A DNA stretch of 13,807 nt from an uncultured beta proteobacterium (GCA_903933395.1 CAIZKA010000254.1:1-13807); one strand, 5' to 3'; positions 6,092 to 13,198 are shown, counted from the first letter of the stretch. Numbers and translations are program-made. Notes: generated by a model from the sequence alone, not told the origin.

Positions 6092-7825
6092 ATGAGCAAC
6101 GGCAAATCAAGCAAATCTCCCGCAACTCCCCAGGCGGCATGGCGCGCCGTGAATCAGGCGGTCGAGGCCAAGGTCGATCCGATCGGGATGACCACCCCGC
6201 TGATGCATGCACAACTGGCCTGGTTGTCGCATCCTCAGGAACTGTCCGAGACACTGACCGAGTTCTCGGCCAAATTGTGGGATCTGCAGACACATTCCTG
6301 GCACCGCGCTCTGGGCATGGCAAGCAAGGACGTCGTGTCGCCCAATCCCGACGATACGCGCTTCGCCGATCCGATCTGGAGCGATTCCGCAAGCTGGGAC
6401 ATCGTCAAGGAATGGTATCTGATGATGACTCACCAGGTGCAGGACATGCTCTATGAAACGCCGGGCCTGTCGAACCGCGACCGGCGCCGCGCCGCTTTCT
6501 GGTGGCGAAAGTGGCTCAACGCAGTGGCGCCGACCAATTTCCTGCTGACCAATCCGGCGGCCATGCAGAAAGCCATGGAAACCCGCGGCGAAAGCCTGCT
6601 CAAGGGCTTCAACAACTTCGTCACCGATTTTCAGGCCGGTGACGTGCAGATGGCGCGGCCGACGGATTTCACGGTCGGCAGGGATCTGGGAACGACGTCG
6701 GGCAAAGTGGTGTTTCGCAATCAGTTGCTGGAGGTACTGCACTACACGCCGACCCGCGAGAAGGTTTTCGAAACGCCCATCGTCATCGTTACGCCGTGGA
6801 TCAACAAGTTCTACATCCTCGACCTGAACGCCAAGAAGAGCATGGTCAAGTTTCTCGTCGACCAAGGCTTCGACGTCTATATCACCAGTTGGAAGAACCC
6901 GACCGCGGACATGCGTGACGTCACTTTCGACGACTACCTGATGGAGGGCATCGGCCGCATCATCGAAACCGCGCAAGGCATCTCCGGATCGGCCAAGGTG
7001 CATGCCGTCGGCTACTGCATCGGTGGGGCCGCCTTGGCGGCCTGGATGGCCTGGGCCAACGCACATTATGCGAAGGCGGATGTACCGGTCGAAGCGATCA
7101 CGCTGCTGACCACACTGGTCGACTACCACAAGCCCGGTGACATCGAGGTGTTCCTCGACGAGAACAGCATCAAGTGGCTGGAAAAGTCGATGGCCGAAAA
7201 AGGCTACCTTGACGGCAAGGAAATGGCATCGGCATTCCGCCTGTTGCGTTCCAACAGCCTGGTCTGGCATTACGTGGTGCGCGGCTACCTGTTCGGCGAG
7301 GCGCCGCCGCCTTTCGATGTCCTGTTCTGGAACATGGATTCGACCCGCATGCCGGCCGCGATGCACAGCTGGTATCTGCGCAATCTCTATCTCGAGAACC
7401 TGCTGATCAAGAAGGACGCGCTGAACCTGGCCGGCGAGAATATCGATCTCGGACGGATTTCCCAGCCGCTGTATGCCGTGTCGGCCGAGGACGATCACAT
7501 CGCGCCCTGGCGGCAGACCTTCCGCATCAACAACTTTGTTGCCGGACCACGCCGCTATGTGCTGTCGACTTCCGGCCATATCCTCGGCATCGTGAATCCC
7601 GTGGTAAACCCGCCCAAGCGCGATTACCGTGTCGGTGCGGCCGAACGGCACGATACGCCGGAAGAGTGGCGCGAGCGGGCGGAACAGCATCGGGGCAGCT
7701 GGTGGGAAGACTGGATGGCCTGGCTCAAGCCGCAATCGGGCAAGCTGGTGGCCGCGCCACCAGTCGCGACGAAAACGTTCCCGGCACTCGCGGATGCGCC
7801 GGGCACCTATGTGCTTGAGGTTTGA
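6092..7825 (+). CDS. phaC: Class I poly(3-hydroxyalkanoate) synthase (PhaC)
   Basis: This 577-residue polymerase joins (R)-3-hydroxyacyl-CoA units into PHA storage polyester on granule surfaces. The lipase-like box GYCIGG carries the nucleophile C309. The other catalytic residues are D468 in AEDDHIAPW and H496 in STSGHILG. The 28-residue spacing from Asp to His equals that of the Ralstonia eutropha enzyme (D480/H508). Length and the long N-terminal domain fit class I, which needs no PhaE or PhaR partner. The ATG at 6092 has GGAG 7 bases upstream; a longer in-frame extension to 5918 would run through the box and is rejected. No phaA, phaB, phasin or depolymerase gene is in the window, so this synthase is isolated. 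It sits in a redox-responsive neighbourhood and diverges from uspA. Confidence 0.96.
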   Translation: MSNGKSSKSPATPQAAWRAVNQAVEAKVDPIGMTTPLMHAQLAWLSHPQELSETLTEFSAKLWDLQTHSWHRALGMASKDVVSPNPDDTRFADPIWSDSASWDIVKEWYLMMTHQVQDMLYETPGLSNRDRRRAAFWWRKWLNAVAPTNFLLTNPAAMQKAMETRGESLLKGFNNFVTDFQAGDVQMARPTDFTVGRDLGTTSGKVVFRNQLLEVLHYTPTREKVFETPIVIVTPWINKFYILDLNAKKSMVKFLVDQGFDVYITSWKNPTADMRDVTFDDYLMEGIGRIIETAQGISGSAKVHAVGYCIGGAALAAWMAWANAHYAKADVPVEAITLLTTLVDYHKPGDIEVFLDENSIKWLEKSMAEKGYLDGKEMASAFRLLRSNSLVWHYVVRGYLFGEAPPPFDVLFWNMDSTRMPAAMHSWYLRNLYLENLLIKKDALNLAGENIDLGRISQPLYAVSAEDDHIAPWRQTFRINNFVAGPRRYVLSTSGHILGIVNPVVNPPKRDYRVGAAERHDTPEEWRERAEQHRGSWWEDWMAWLKPQSGKLVAAPPVATKTFPALADAPGTYVLEV

Positions 7826-7912
7826 TCCCCTGGCATGGCTCCCAGTTCAGGGTCGTGACGCGCCTGTCGTCCCGATTTCCGCAGTGATGTGCGTATTGGA
7901 GTCGCCGGGCGC

Positions 7913-7926
7913 TTGACGGCGGTCAA
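7913..7926. promoter_or_regulatory. Symmetrical FNR/DNR-type box upstream of the hemerythrin operon
   Basis: TTGACGGCGGTCAA is a perfect inverted repeat (TTGAC, N4, GTCAA) that differs from the FNR consensus only by the symmetrical T-to-C and A-to-G change; such variants are used by FNR and DNR proteins. CAGAAT at 7949-7954 (4 of 6 matches to TATAAT) is centred 32 bases downstream, close to class II activator spacing. This predicts a start of transcription near 7961 and a leader of about 23 bases before the hemerythrin ATG at 7984. Confidence 0.75.
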
Positions 7927-7983
7927 TGTTACGGGGTGGGGCAGCCTCCAGAATCCGGCATAGTCCAAACGGAGTCTGTCCCC

Positions 7984-8415
7984 ATGTCGATCACTGCACC
8001 GCTTTTTCAGCATCACAAACATTGCGATGAAATATTTGCCGACGCGGAAGAAGCCTGCGGGAAGGGTGACTGGACGGCCGGTGCAGCGGCCTTCGAGTGC
8101 CTGCGTGGACAGCTTGAGACTCATTTCGCCAGCGAGGAAGACCTCCTGTTCCCGGCCTTCGAAGCGGCTACCGGCATGACCTCCGGTCCTACCGAAGTCA
8201 TGCGCGGTGAGCACCGCCAGATGCGCGACCTGCTGGCCCAGATGCAGGGTGCGGTCGAGTCTCGCGACAGCGATGCCTTCGGCGGTGCCGCGGAGACCTT
8301 GCTGATCCTGATGCAGCAGCACAACATGAAGGAGGAAAACATCTTGTATCCGATGTGCGACAACGCCCTGAATTCCTCGGATGTCGGCGCCGCGCTGGCC
8401 GAGCGGCTGAAATAA
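7984..8415 (+). CDS. Hemerythrin-like (HHE) domain protein, 143 residues
   Basis: This compact single-domain hemerythrin has the ligand set H13, H47 with E51 (HFASEE), H77 (GEHRQM), and H113 with E117 (QHNMKEEN), which would form a di-iron centre in a four-helix bundle. It is close to the ideal bacterial hemerythrin length of about 130-150 residues, unlike the extended relative at 4853-5461. Likely activities are reversible binding of oxygen or NO, or iron-sulfur repair; sequence cannot choose between them. The ATG at 7984 has GGAG at 7971-7974. An in-frame extension to 7936 would overlap the promoter region and is unlikely. It is followed after 2 bases by the DUF2249 gene and then the large membrane protein, so it heads a three-gene operon under the box at 7913-7926. 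Confidence 0.92.
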   Translation: MSITAPLFQHHKHCDEIFADAEEACGKGDWTAGAAAFECLRGQLETHFASEEDLLFPAFEAATGMTSGPTEVMRGEHRQMRDLLAQMQGAVESRDSDAFGGAAETLLILMQQHNMKEENILYPMCDNALNSSDVGAALAERLK

Positions 8416-8417
8416 TC

Positions 8418-8639
8418 ATGACCACGATCATCGACGGGCGGGAGCTGCAGCCGCCGGAACCGATGGAGCGGACCCTGGCGGCGCTGGACGGCCTGGCCGA
8501 CGGCGACGACTTGCTCCTCCTGCTGTACTGCCAGCCGCACCCGCTGTTCAACATCCTGAGGAACAACGGCTACGTCTGGACCGAGGAGCTTCTGCCCGAG
8601 GGCACGCGCGAGATCCGGATTCGCAAAGCTCCGGGCTGA
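8418..8639 (+). CDS. DUF2249 domain protein, 73 residues
   Basis: This small soluble protein has the DUF2249 pattern: the N-terminal IIDGRELQPPEPMERTL, then a hydrophobic strand LLLLLYCQPHPLF, and the NNGYVWTEELLPEGTREIRI segment. DUF2249 has a TusA-like (SirA-like) two-layer fold and is often found fused or linked to hemerythrin domains and NO-metabolism genes. The family's molecular role is not established. The single cysteine (C36, in YCQPHP) is near the conserved histidine and may matter for function. The ATG at 8418 lies 2 bases after the hemerythrin stop; no strong Shine-Dalgarno is seen, so translation may be coupled to the upstream gene. The next gene starts 20 bases downstream. Confidence 0.85.
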   Translation: MTTIIDGRELQPPEPMERTLAALDGLADGDDLLLLLYCQPHPLFNILRNNGYVWTEELLPEGTREIRIRKAPG

Positions 8640-8659
8640 AGGCGGAAGGCGCTGACCGG

Positions 8660-9955
8660 ATGCACCCGAATCTTTCCTTCGATCAGGCGCCGCCGATATC
8701 CGTACCTTACCGCTTCTTTCTGGTGGCGCCCTGGTTCGGCGTGATGGCAGGGATTCTGCTGGGATGGTCCGGTCCCGATGCATTTGCTTCGCGGTGGACG
8801 CCCGAGGTTTTGGCGCTGACTCATCTGATCGCGCTGGGTTTCATGCTCCAGGCCATGAGCGGAGCCCTGTTTCAATTCATCCCCGTTGCCGTGGGCGGCA
8901 ATGTCTGGCACTCCAGGCTGGTGGCCAATGCCGTGCAACCCATGCTGGTGCTGGCCACGCTGCTGCTCGTCGCGGGTTTCCTGTTCAGCCGTCCGGGCCT
9001 GCTGTCTGCCGCGGTTCCGCTGTTTCTGTTGGCGGTGGGGGGCTTCGTCATCGCGGTCGCGCTTGCGCTGTGGCGCACGCCGGCGACAGGCATGACCCTT
9101 TGGGCGATGCGCATGGCGATTGGCGGCCTGGCGGTCACCGTGCTGCTCGGCGCGCTCCTCGCCGAATCGCTGGCGCGTGGATTGACGGTATCCATCGTCG
9201 AACTGACCAACATCCATCTGGCATGGGGGCTGGGCGGTTGGGCGCTGATGCTGCTGGCCGGGGTGTCCTACCACGTGGTGCCGATGTTTCAACTGACGCG
9301 GCCCTATCCGCTGTGGTTCGCCCGCGGCTTCGGGCCGCTGCTGCTGTTCTTGCTGCTGGCGTGGTCAGGACAGTATTTCCTCGACGAGCCGCGCTGGCCG
9401 ATGGCAGCCGGGCTACCCCTGCTGGCCATTTTTTTCGCCTACGGCGGAATGACCCTCTGGCTGCAGTACACGCGCCGCAGAAAAATACATGACGCGACGT
9501 CCCTCTACTTCCGGGTGGCGATGCTGTCGCTGCTGGCCTTTGCCATTTCCGGTGCCGCCTTCTTTTTGATCCCGGCAATCGGCGCCGATCCGCGATCGGT
9601 GGTCTGGCTGGGTGTGCTGGCCTTCGCCGGCGTCTTCGTTTCCGCCATCACGGGAATGATGTACAAGATAACGCCCTTCCTGAACTGGCTGCATCTGCAG
9701 CGCCTGGGCGCCCCGATGTCGGCCGTACCCAACATGAAAAAAATGCTTGCCGCCGAAATGATGACCGGGCAACTGCGTTTGCATGTGCTGGCCTTGCTGC
9801 TGCTGCTGGCGGCGGTCTGGTTGCCGGGGTTGGCGCGTCTGGCCGGGATGGCCTTTGCGGCCTCGAGCGCCTGGTTGGGCTGGAACCTGATCAGCGCGGT
9901 GCGCCGCTACCAGACCTTCAGAGATCAAATTCGCGCAGTCGCTTTACATTGTTGA
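8660..9955 (+). CDS. Large polytopic membrane protein, possibly distantly related to NnrS or heme-copper oxidase subunit I
   Basis: This 431-residue protein is strongly hydrophobic over its whole length, with about 12 predicted transmembrane segments. Intramembrane histidines occur in recurring contexts: H55 in LTHLIALGFML, H186 and H205 in NIHLAWGLGG...VSYHVVPMF, and H345 in YKITPFLNWLHLQ. The layout recalls NnrS (heme/copper membrane protein of nitrosative stress) and heme-copper oxidase subunit I, but I do not see the complete signature of either. From memory, proteins of this type occur in denitrifier clusters with hemerythrin and DUF2249 genes and are usually left unnamed. The ATG at 8660 has GGAAGG about 10 bases upstream. 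Its 3' end overlaps the convergent dnr-like gene by 38 bases. A heme-binding or NO-related role is an inference from the histidines and neighbours. Confidence 0.85.
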   Translation: MHPNLSFDQAPPISVPYRFFLVAPWFGVMAGILLGWSGPDAFASRWTPEVLALTHLIALGFMLQAMSGALFQFIPVAVGGNVWHSRLVANAVQPMLVLATLLLVAGFLFSRPGLLSAAVPLFLLAVGGFVIAVALALWRTPATGMTLWAMRMAIGGLAVTVLLGALLAESLARGLTVSIVELTNIHLAWGLGGWALMLLAGVSYHVVPMFQLTRPYPLWFARGFGPLLLFLLLAWSGQYFLDEPRWPMAAGLPLLAIFFAYGGMTLWLQYTRRRKIHDATSLYFRVAMLSLLAFAISGAAFFLIPAIGADPRSVVWLGVLAFAGVFVSAITGMMYKITPFLNWLHLQRLGAPMSAVPNMKKMLAAEMMTGQLRLHVLALLLLLAAVWLPGLARLAGMAFAASSAWLGWNLISAVRRYQTFRDQIRAVALHC

Positions 9956-10610
9956 TGGTGATCTGCTTGCCGCTGACACCGATCAGGCCGTTGACCGTGA
10001 GATCGTGAAAAATTCGCGACAGTGTCTCCGGCGTCAGATTGAGGCGCGAGGCGATCACCTGTTTCGAGGTCGGCAGGGAAATGTCGAACGTGCCTTCGCA
10101 GGCGCCTTCCTGGGGACATTGCTGCAGCAGGTAGCCGACGACGCGCTGCGCCGAGGAACGCAGGGAGTAGGTTTCGACATCCTGCACCAGGGAATGAAGT
10201 CGCATCGAAAGCCCGGCCAGCATGCGCCGCGCGAACAGGGGGTCGGTTTCGAGCAGATCGAAAACCGGGCCGCTGTTGATATGCAGCAGCAAACTGTCGA
10301 CCAGGCCTTCGGCAAAAATCGGGCAGGGGCGGCCGAGGAACATGATGGCTTCGCCGAAGCTCTGGCGCGGCCCGACGATCTGCATCACCTTTTCGTTGCC
10401 TTGGGAGGACGGGAAGGCCAGCTTGATCTGACCGAAGACCACGACGTAAAAACCCTTGAGCAGGTCGCCCTTCTGGAACAGCATTTCGCCCTTGGAAAGT
10501 CGGCGCTCGCGACACGCCGTTTCAAGCACGGCAATCTGGTCCGGCGCAAGTTCCTGGAACAGTGGAAGGCGGGAAAGAATCTGCGGGATGTCGAGCTTGG
10601 TGTCGTGCAT
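9918..10610 (-). CDS. dnr: Dnr-like CRP/FNR-family transcriptional regulator
   Basis: This 230-residue regulator has an N-terminal cyclic-nucleotide-binding-like sensor domain (about residues 10-125), a long dimerisation helix and a C-terminal winged helix. The recognition helix has E195, S198 and R199 (TPETLSR), the residues with which FNR proteins read TTGAT half-sites. It lacks the N-terminal cysteine cluster of FNR, so it should not carry an oxygen-labile [4Fe-4S] cluster. This and the neighbours (nnrS, hemerythrin) suggest a Dnr/NnrR-type NO sensor, which in Pseudomonas uses heme. The ATG (10608-10610) is chosen because sensor-domain homology begins just after it; a longer frame to 10736 runs into nnrS. 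No strong Shine-Dalgarno is visible. It is divergent from nnrS with 98 bases between. Confidence 0.85.
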   Translation of the reverse strand: MHDTKLDIPQILSRLPLFQELAPDQIAVLETACRERRLSKGEMLFQKGDLLKGFYVVVFGQIKLAFPSSQGNEKVMQIVGPRQSFGEAIMFLGRPCPIFAEGLVDSLLLHINSGPVFDLLETDPLFARRMLAGLSMRLHSLVQDVETYSLRSSAQRVVGYLLQQCPQEGACEGTFDISLPTSKQVIASRLNLTPETLSRIFHDLTVNGLIGVSGKQITINNVKRLREFDL

Positions 10611-10708
10611 GGTTTCGGGCAGGGATTCGTACGGGGCTTGGGGCAGGGGGATACAGTTTGTTTGCCGGCAGAACCTTACCATGCATCGTGCCAGGAGAGA
10701 AAACCGTA

Positions 10709-11923
10709 ATGCGCCTGCCGGTATTGTTCGCCGCACCCCACCGCCCGATGTTCCTCGCGGGTACCGTCCAGGCTTTGGCCGTCATGGTGTTCTGGTCGCT
10801 GGAACTGGGCGGCCGCTACCTCGGGCTCTGGCCGGTTCCGGCGTGGCCGCTGCTGGCCGTATTCCCGCCGCCGGTACTCCACGCCCTGCTGCTTTCGTGC
10901 GGCGTGTTTCCCTTTTTCATGTTCGGCTTCATCCTTACCGCCGGTCCGCGCTGGCAGGGCGCGGACGAATCGTCGCAGCGGGATTTCGTCCCCGCGTTCG
11001 TGTTGCTGGCCTGCGGCTGGCTGTTGGTCTGGGCGGCCTTGCTTCAGCCGCAACTGCTGGTCGCCGGCCTGGCCCTGGCCTTGGCCGGTTGGTTGGCGGT
11101 GGCTTGGCGGCTCACGCGTCTTGTCCGGCATCGGGCGACGGACCGCGAGCACATCGGCTTTGTCGCACTGGCGGCCTGGCTCGGGGTGGCGGCGATGGGC
11201 GCTTTTGCGGTCTTCGCCGGCGGCGGGGCGTTGCCGTGGGCGCGGCTTGGAATTTCGCTGGCTGTCTGGGGCTTCTTGTTGCCGGTGTTTCTTGCCGTGG
11301 CGCATCGCATGCTGCCTTTCTTCACATCTTCCGCGGTGCGCGGCTACGTCGTTTACCGTCCGCCATCGGCCTTGCGCAGCCTGATCGGGTTGAGCTTCGC
11401 GCACGGCGGCCTGGCATTTTTTGAGCGGATCGAATGGCTCTGGCTGGCGGACCTGCCGGCCATGCTTGTCGCCGTCCGCCTGGCCTGGCTGTGGTGGAGT
11501 CCTGCGGCCCTGGCAAACCGGATGCTTTCCGTGCTGCATGTCGCGTTCGCCTGGCTGGGCGCCGCTTTCGCCCTGTTTGCGCTGCAGAGCCTGCTCTGCA
11601 ATGCGGTTCCGGGTTTCCTCGGGCAGGCGCCGCTGCATGCCTTGACGCTCGGCTTTTTTGCTTCCATGCTGATCGGCATGGCCTCGCGCGTAACCATGGG
11701 ACATTCCGGCCGGCCGGTCGCTGCGGATGACGCGATGTGGCGGGCTTTCTGCATGATGCAGGCGGCAGCGGCATTGCGGGTGATCAGCGAATTGCCGGCG
11801 CTGCCGGGCGCCCATACGCTGATGTGGCTGTCGTCATTGCTCTGGCTGGGCAGCTTCGGGCAGTGGGCATGGCGTTTTGCGCCGGCTTTCTGGCGCCCGC
11901 GCGCGGACGGCAAAGAGGGTTAG
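10709..11923 (+). CDS. nnrS: NnrS family heme/copper membrane protein
   Basis: This 404-residue, about 12-pass membrane protein has NnrS hallmarks: the N-terminal AAPHRPMFLAG (H11), the central AHRMLPFF motif, and near the C-terminus LHALTLGFF followed by RVTMGHSGRP (H332). NnrS of Rhodobacter contains heme and copper, and in Vibrio cholerae it protects iron-sulfur and other metabolism against NO. It is an inner-membrane protein usually controlled by NO-responsive regulators. The ATG at 10709 has AGGAGA about 10 bases upstream, and the family's conserved N-terminus begins here, so longer in-frame extensions to 10562 are rejected. It is divergent from the dnr-like gene and 4 bases upstream of the SirB2-like gene, probably one operon. 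I see no FNR-type box in the 98-base dnr-nnrS interval. Confidence 0.94.
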   Translation: MRLPVLFAAPHRPMFLAGTVQALAVMVFWSLELGGRYLGLWPVPAWPLLAVFPPPVLHALLLSCGVFPFFMFGFILTAGPRWQGADESSQRDFVPAFVLLACGWLLVWAALLQPQLLVAGLALALAGWLAVAWRLTRLVRHRATDREHIGFVALAAWLGVAAMGAFAVFAGGGALPWARLGISLAVWGFLLPVFLAVAHRMLPFFTSSAVRGYVVYRPPSALRSLIGLSFAHGGLAFFERIEWLWLADLPAMLVAVRLAWLWWSPAALANRMLSVLHVAFAWLGAAFALFALQSLLCNAVPGFLGQAPLHALTLGFFASMLIGMASRVTMGHSGRPVAADDAMWRAFCMMQAAAALRVISELPALPGAHTLMWLSSLLWLGSFGQWAWRFAPAFWRPRADGKEG

Positions 11924-11927
11924 GCGC

Positions 11928-12317
11928 ATGTACCTCGCCGTCAAATACGTGCATGTGATCAGCGTGGTCTTGAGCCTGACCGGCTTTTTCCTGCGCGGCA
12001 TCCTGATGATGCGCGATTCGCCCCTGCTCGGTGCCCGCTGGATCAGGGTGGTACCGCACATCAACGATACCGTGTTGCTGGTCGCGGCTTTGTCGCTGGC
12101 CGCGATGTCGGGCCAGTATCCGTTCGTGGTCGGCTGGGTCACCGCAAAAGTGCTGGGCGTGATCGCCTACATCATTCTCGGCGCCCTGGCCTTGCGCGAT
12201 GCGAGTACGCGCCGGATGCGGATCGTCTGCTGGTTTGCGTCGCTTGCGGTATTCGGCTGGATCGTGTCGGTGGCCCTGACACGCCAGCCGCTGGGATTTC
12301 TCGCCGCAGCGAACTAG
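11928..12317 (+). CDS. SirB2-like small membrane protein
   Basis: This 129-residue protein has four predicted transmembrane segments and resembles the SirB family, named after Salmonella invasion-gene studies. That name says little about its role here. H9 (KYVHVISVVLS) and H44 with D47 (VVPHINDTVLL) are placed at membrane segments in positions compatible with heme or metal binding. The ATG at 11928 lies 4 bases after the nnrS stop, with a purine-rich GAGGG-like ribosome site before it, so it is very likely co-transcribed with nnrS. Its TAG stop overlaps the stop of the convergent fnr gene within the four bases CTAG. A function in NO tolerance or membrane heme chemistry is inferred from the linkage only. 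Confidence 0.85.
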   Translation: MYLAVKYVHVISVVLSLTGFFLRGILMMRDSPLLGARWIRVVPHINDTVLLVAALSLAAMSGQYPFVVGWVTAKVLGVIAYIILGALALRDASTRRMRIVCWFASLAVFGWIVSVALTRQPLGFLAAAN

Positions 12318-13072
12318 CCGATGCGTCCGTCAGCCGGTGTCAGCAGGGTCTTGAGCCGGGGAATATCCACGATGCGGATGTGTTTCTGCTGCACCGAGAT
12401 CAAGCCATCGTCCTGGAAACGCGAGAAAGCGCGGCTCACGGTTTCCAGCTTGAGTCCGAGATAGGAGCCGATTTCCTCGCGCGTCATGCGCAGGTGAAAC
12501 TCGGCCGGGGAATAGCCGCGCGCGCTGAAGCGCTGCGAGAGGTTGAGCAGGAAGGCTGCCAGGCGCTCTTCCGCGCGCATGGTGCCGAGCAGCATCATGA
12601 CGCCGTGGTCGCGTACGATCTCGCGGCTCATGACCTTGTGCAGATGGTGTTGCAGCGAGTGGATTTCGCTGGAGAGCATTTCCAGTTCAGTGAACGGGAT
12701 CAGGCAGACTTCGCTGTCTTCCAGGGCCACGGCATTGCAGGTATGGATTTCGGTGCTGATGCCGTCCATGCCGAGGATCTCGCCGGCCATTTGAAAGCCG
12801 GTGACCTGGTCGCGGCCGTCTTCGGTCAGCACGTCGGTCTTGAAGAATCCGGAGCGGACGGCGAAGATCGATTCGAACGGGTCGCCGGCACGATACAGAT
12901 AGTGTCCGCGCTTCAGCTTGCGCCCGCCGCCGATCAGGCTGTCCAGCCGCCCCATGTCAACATCCGACAAGCCGAAGGGCAGGCACAGCTCACGCAGGTT
13001 GCACTGCGAACAGGCGACCTTTAACCCCGGGGTGATAAGGGGAATTACATTCTGCTTGACGTTTGCATGCAC
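12314..13072 (-). CDS. fnr: FNR-type oxygen-sensing transcriptional regulator
   Basis: This 252-residue global regulator senses oxygen through a [4Fe-4S] cluster, dimerises without oxygen and binds TTGAT-N4-ATCAA boxes. The cluster cysteines are visible: C21, C24 and C30 (spacing as in E. coli C20, C23, C29) and C123 in SEVCLIPF, matching E. coli C122. The cAMP-receptor-like sensor domain is followed by AEERLAAFLLNLSQRF and a helix-turn-helix with E210, S213 and R214, the FNR specificity residues. The most upstream start is a GTG at 13070-13072 with no clear Shine-Dalgarno; it gives an N-terminus of the right length before the first cysteine. The gene diverges from hemN across an FNR-type box, so it may control itself. 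It ends tail-to-tail with the SirB2-like gene. Confidence 0.96.
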   Translation of the reverse strand: MHANVKQNVIPLITPGLKVACSQCNLRELCLPFGLSDVDMGRLDSLIGGGRKLKRGHYLYRAGDPFESIFAVRSGFFKTDVLTEDGRDQVTGFQMAGEILGMDGISTEIHTCNAVALEDSEVCLIPFTELEMLSSEIHSLQHHLHKVMSREIVRDHGVMMLLGTMRAEERLAAFLLNLSQRFSARGYSPAEFHLRMTREEIGSYLGLKLETVSRAFSRFQDDGLISVQQKHIRIVDIPRLKTLLTPADGRIG

Positions 13073-13104
13073 GCTGGATGGGCTACCCGGTTCAGGGGAC
13101 CTCG

Positions 13105-13118
13105 TTGACTTTTATCAA
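13105..13118. promoter_or_regulatory. FNR/ANR/DNR-type box between fnr and hemN
   Basis: TTGACTTTTATCAA matches the FNR consensus at 9 of 10 defined positions. It is centred about 39 bases from the fnr start codon and about 88 bases from the hemN start codon. A -10-like TATACA at 13146-13151 lies 37 bases from the box centre in the hemN direction, slightly longer than ideal class II spacing. Activation of hemN and autocontrol of fnr are both plausible; FNR or Anr control of hemN is known in other proteobacteria. Confidence 0.75.
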
Positions 13119-13119
13119 T

Positions 13120-13132
13120 GCAAATTATTTGC
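13120..13132. promoter_or_regulatory. Perfect dyad beside the FNR box upstream of hemN
   Basis: GCAAATTATTTGC is a perfect 6-1-6 inverted repeat in an AT-rich patch. It starts two bases after the FNR-type box, between it and the likely hemN -10 element. It may be a second regulator's operator or simply AT-rich promoter DNA. I recognise no known consensus in it. Confidence 0.35.
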
Positions 13133-13198
13133 AATTGCGGCATCGTATACACTTAAAGCAGTTATGTCGCGCCTACCGCAATTTCCCACATCGAGCCC

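Noticed and set aside
6107..7735. A 542-codon open frame on the minus strand opposite phaC
   Set aside because: It is the antisense shadow of a fully conserved PHA synthase in GC-rich DNA. Its product has no recognisable domain and is rich in H, R and D as such shadows are.
7827..7852. Possible terminator after phaC (CCCTG...CAGGG with an inner CTGG...CCAG option)
   Set aside because: The stem is short, the loop long and there is no T-run, so it was not called.
10611..10708. Expected FNR/DNR box between dnr and nnrS
   Set aside because: The interval contains no TTGA or TCAA at all. TGCCGGCA (near 10664) is a short palindrome but matches no regulator I know. Control here must use another signal or be constitutive.
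10676..11815. A 379-codon open frame on the minus strand opposite nnrS
   Set aside because: The product is extremely rich in Q, R and P with low complexity, as expected from the complement of a hydrophobic membrane protein gene. nnrS on the plus strand is well supported.
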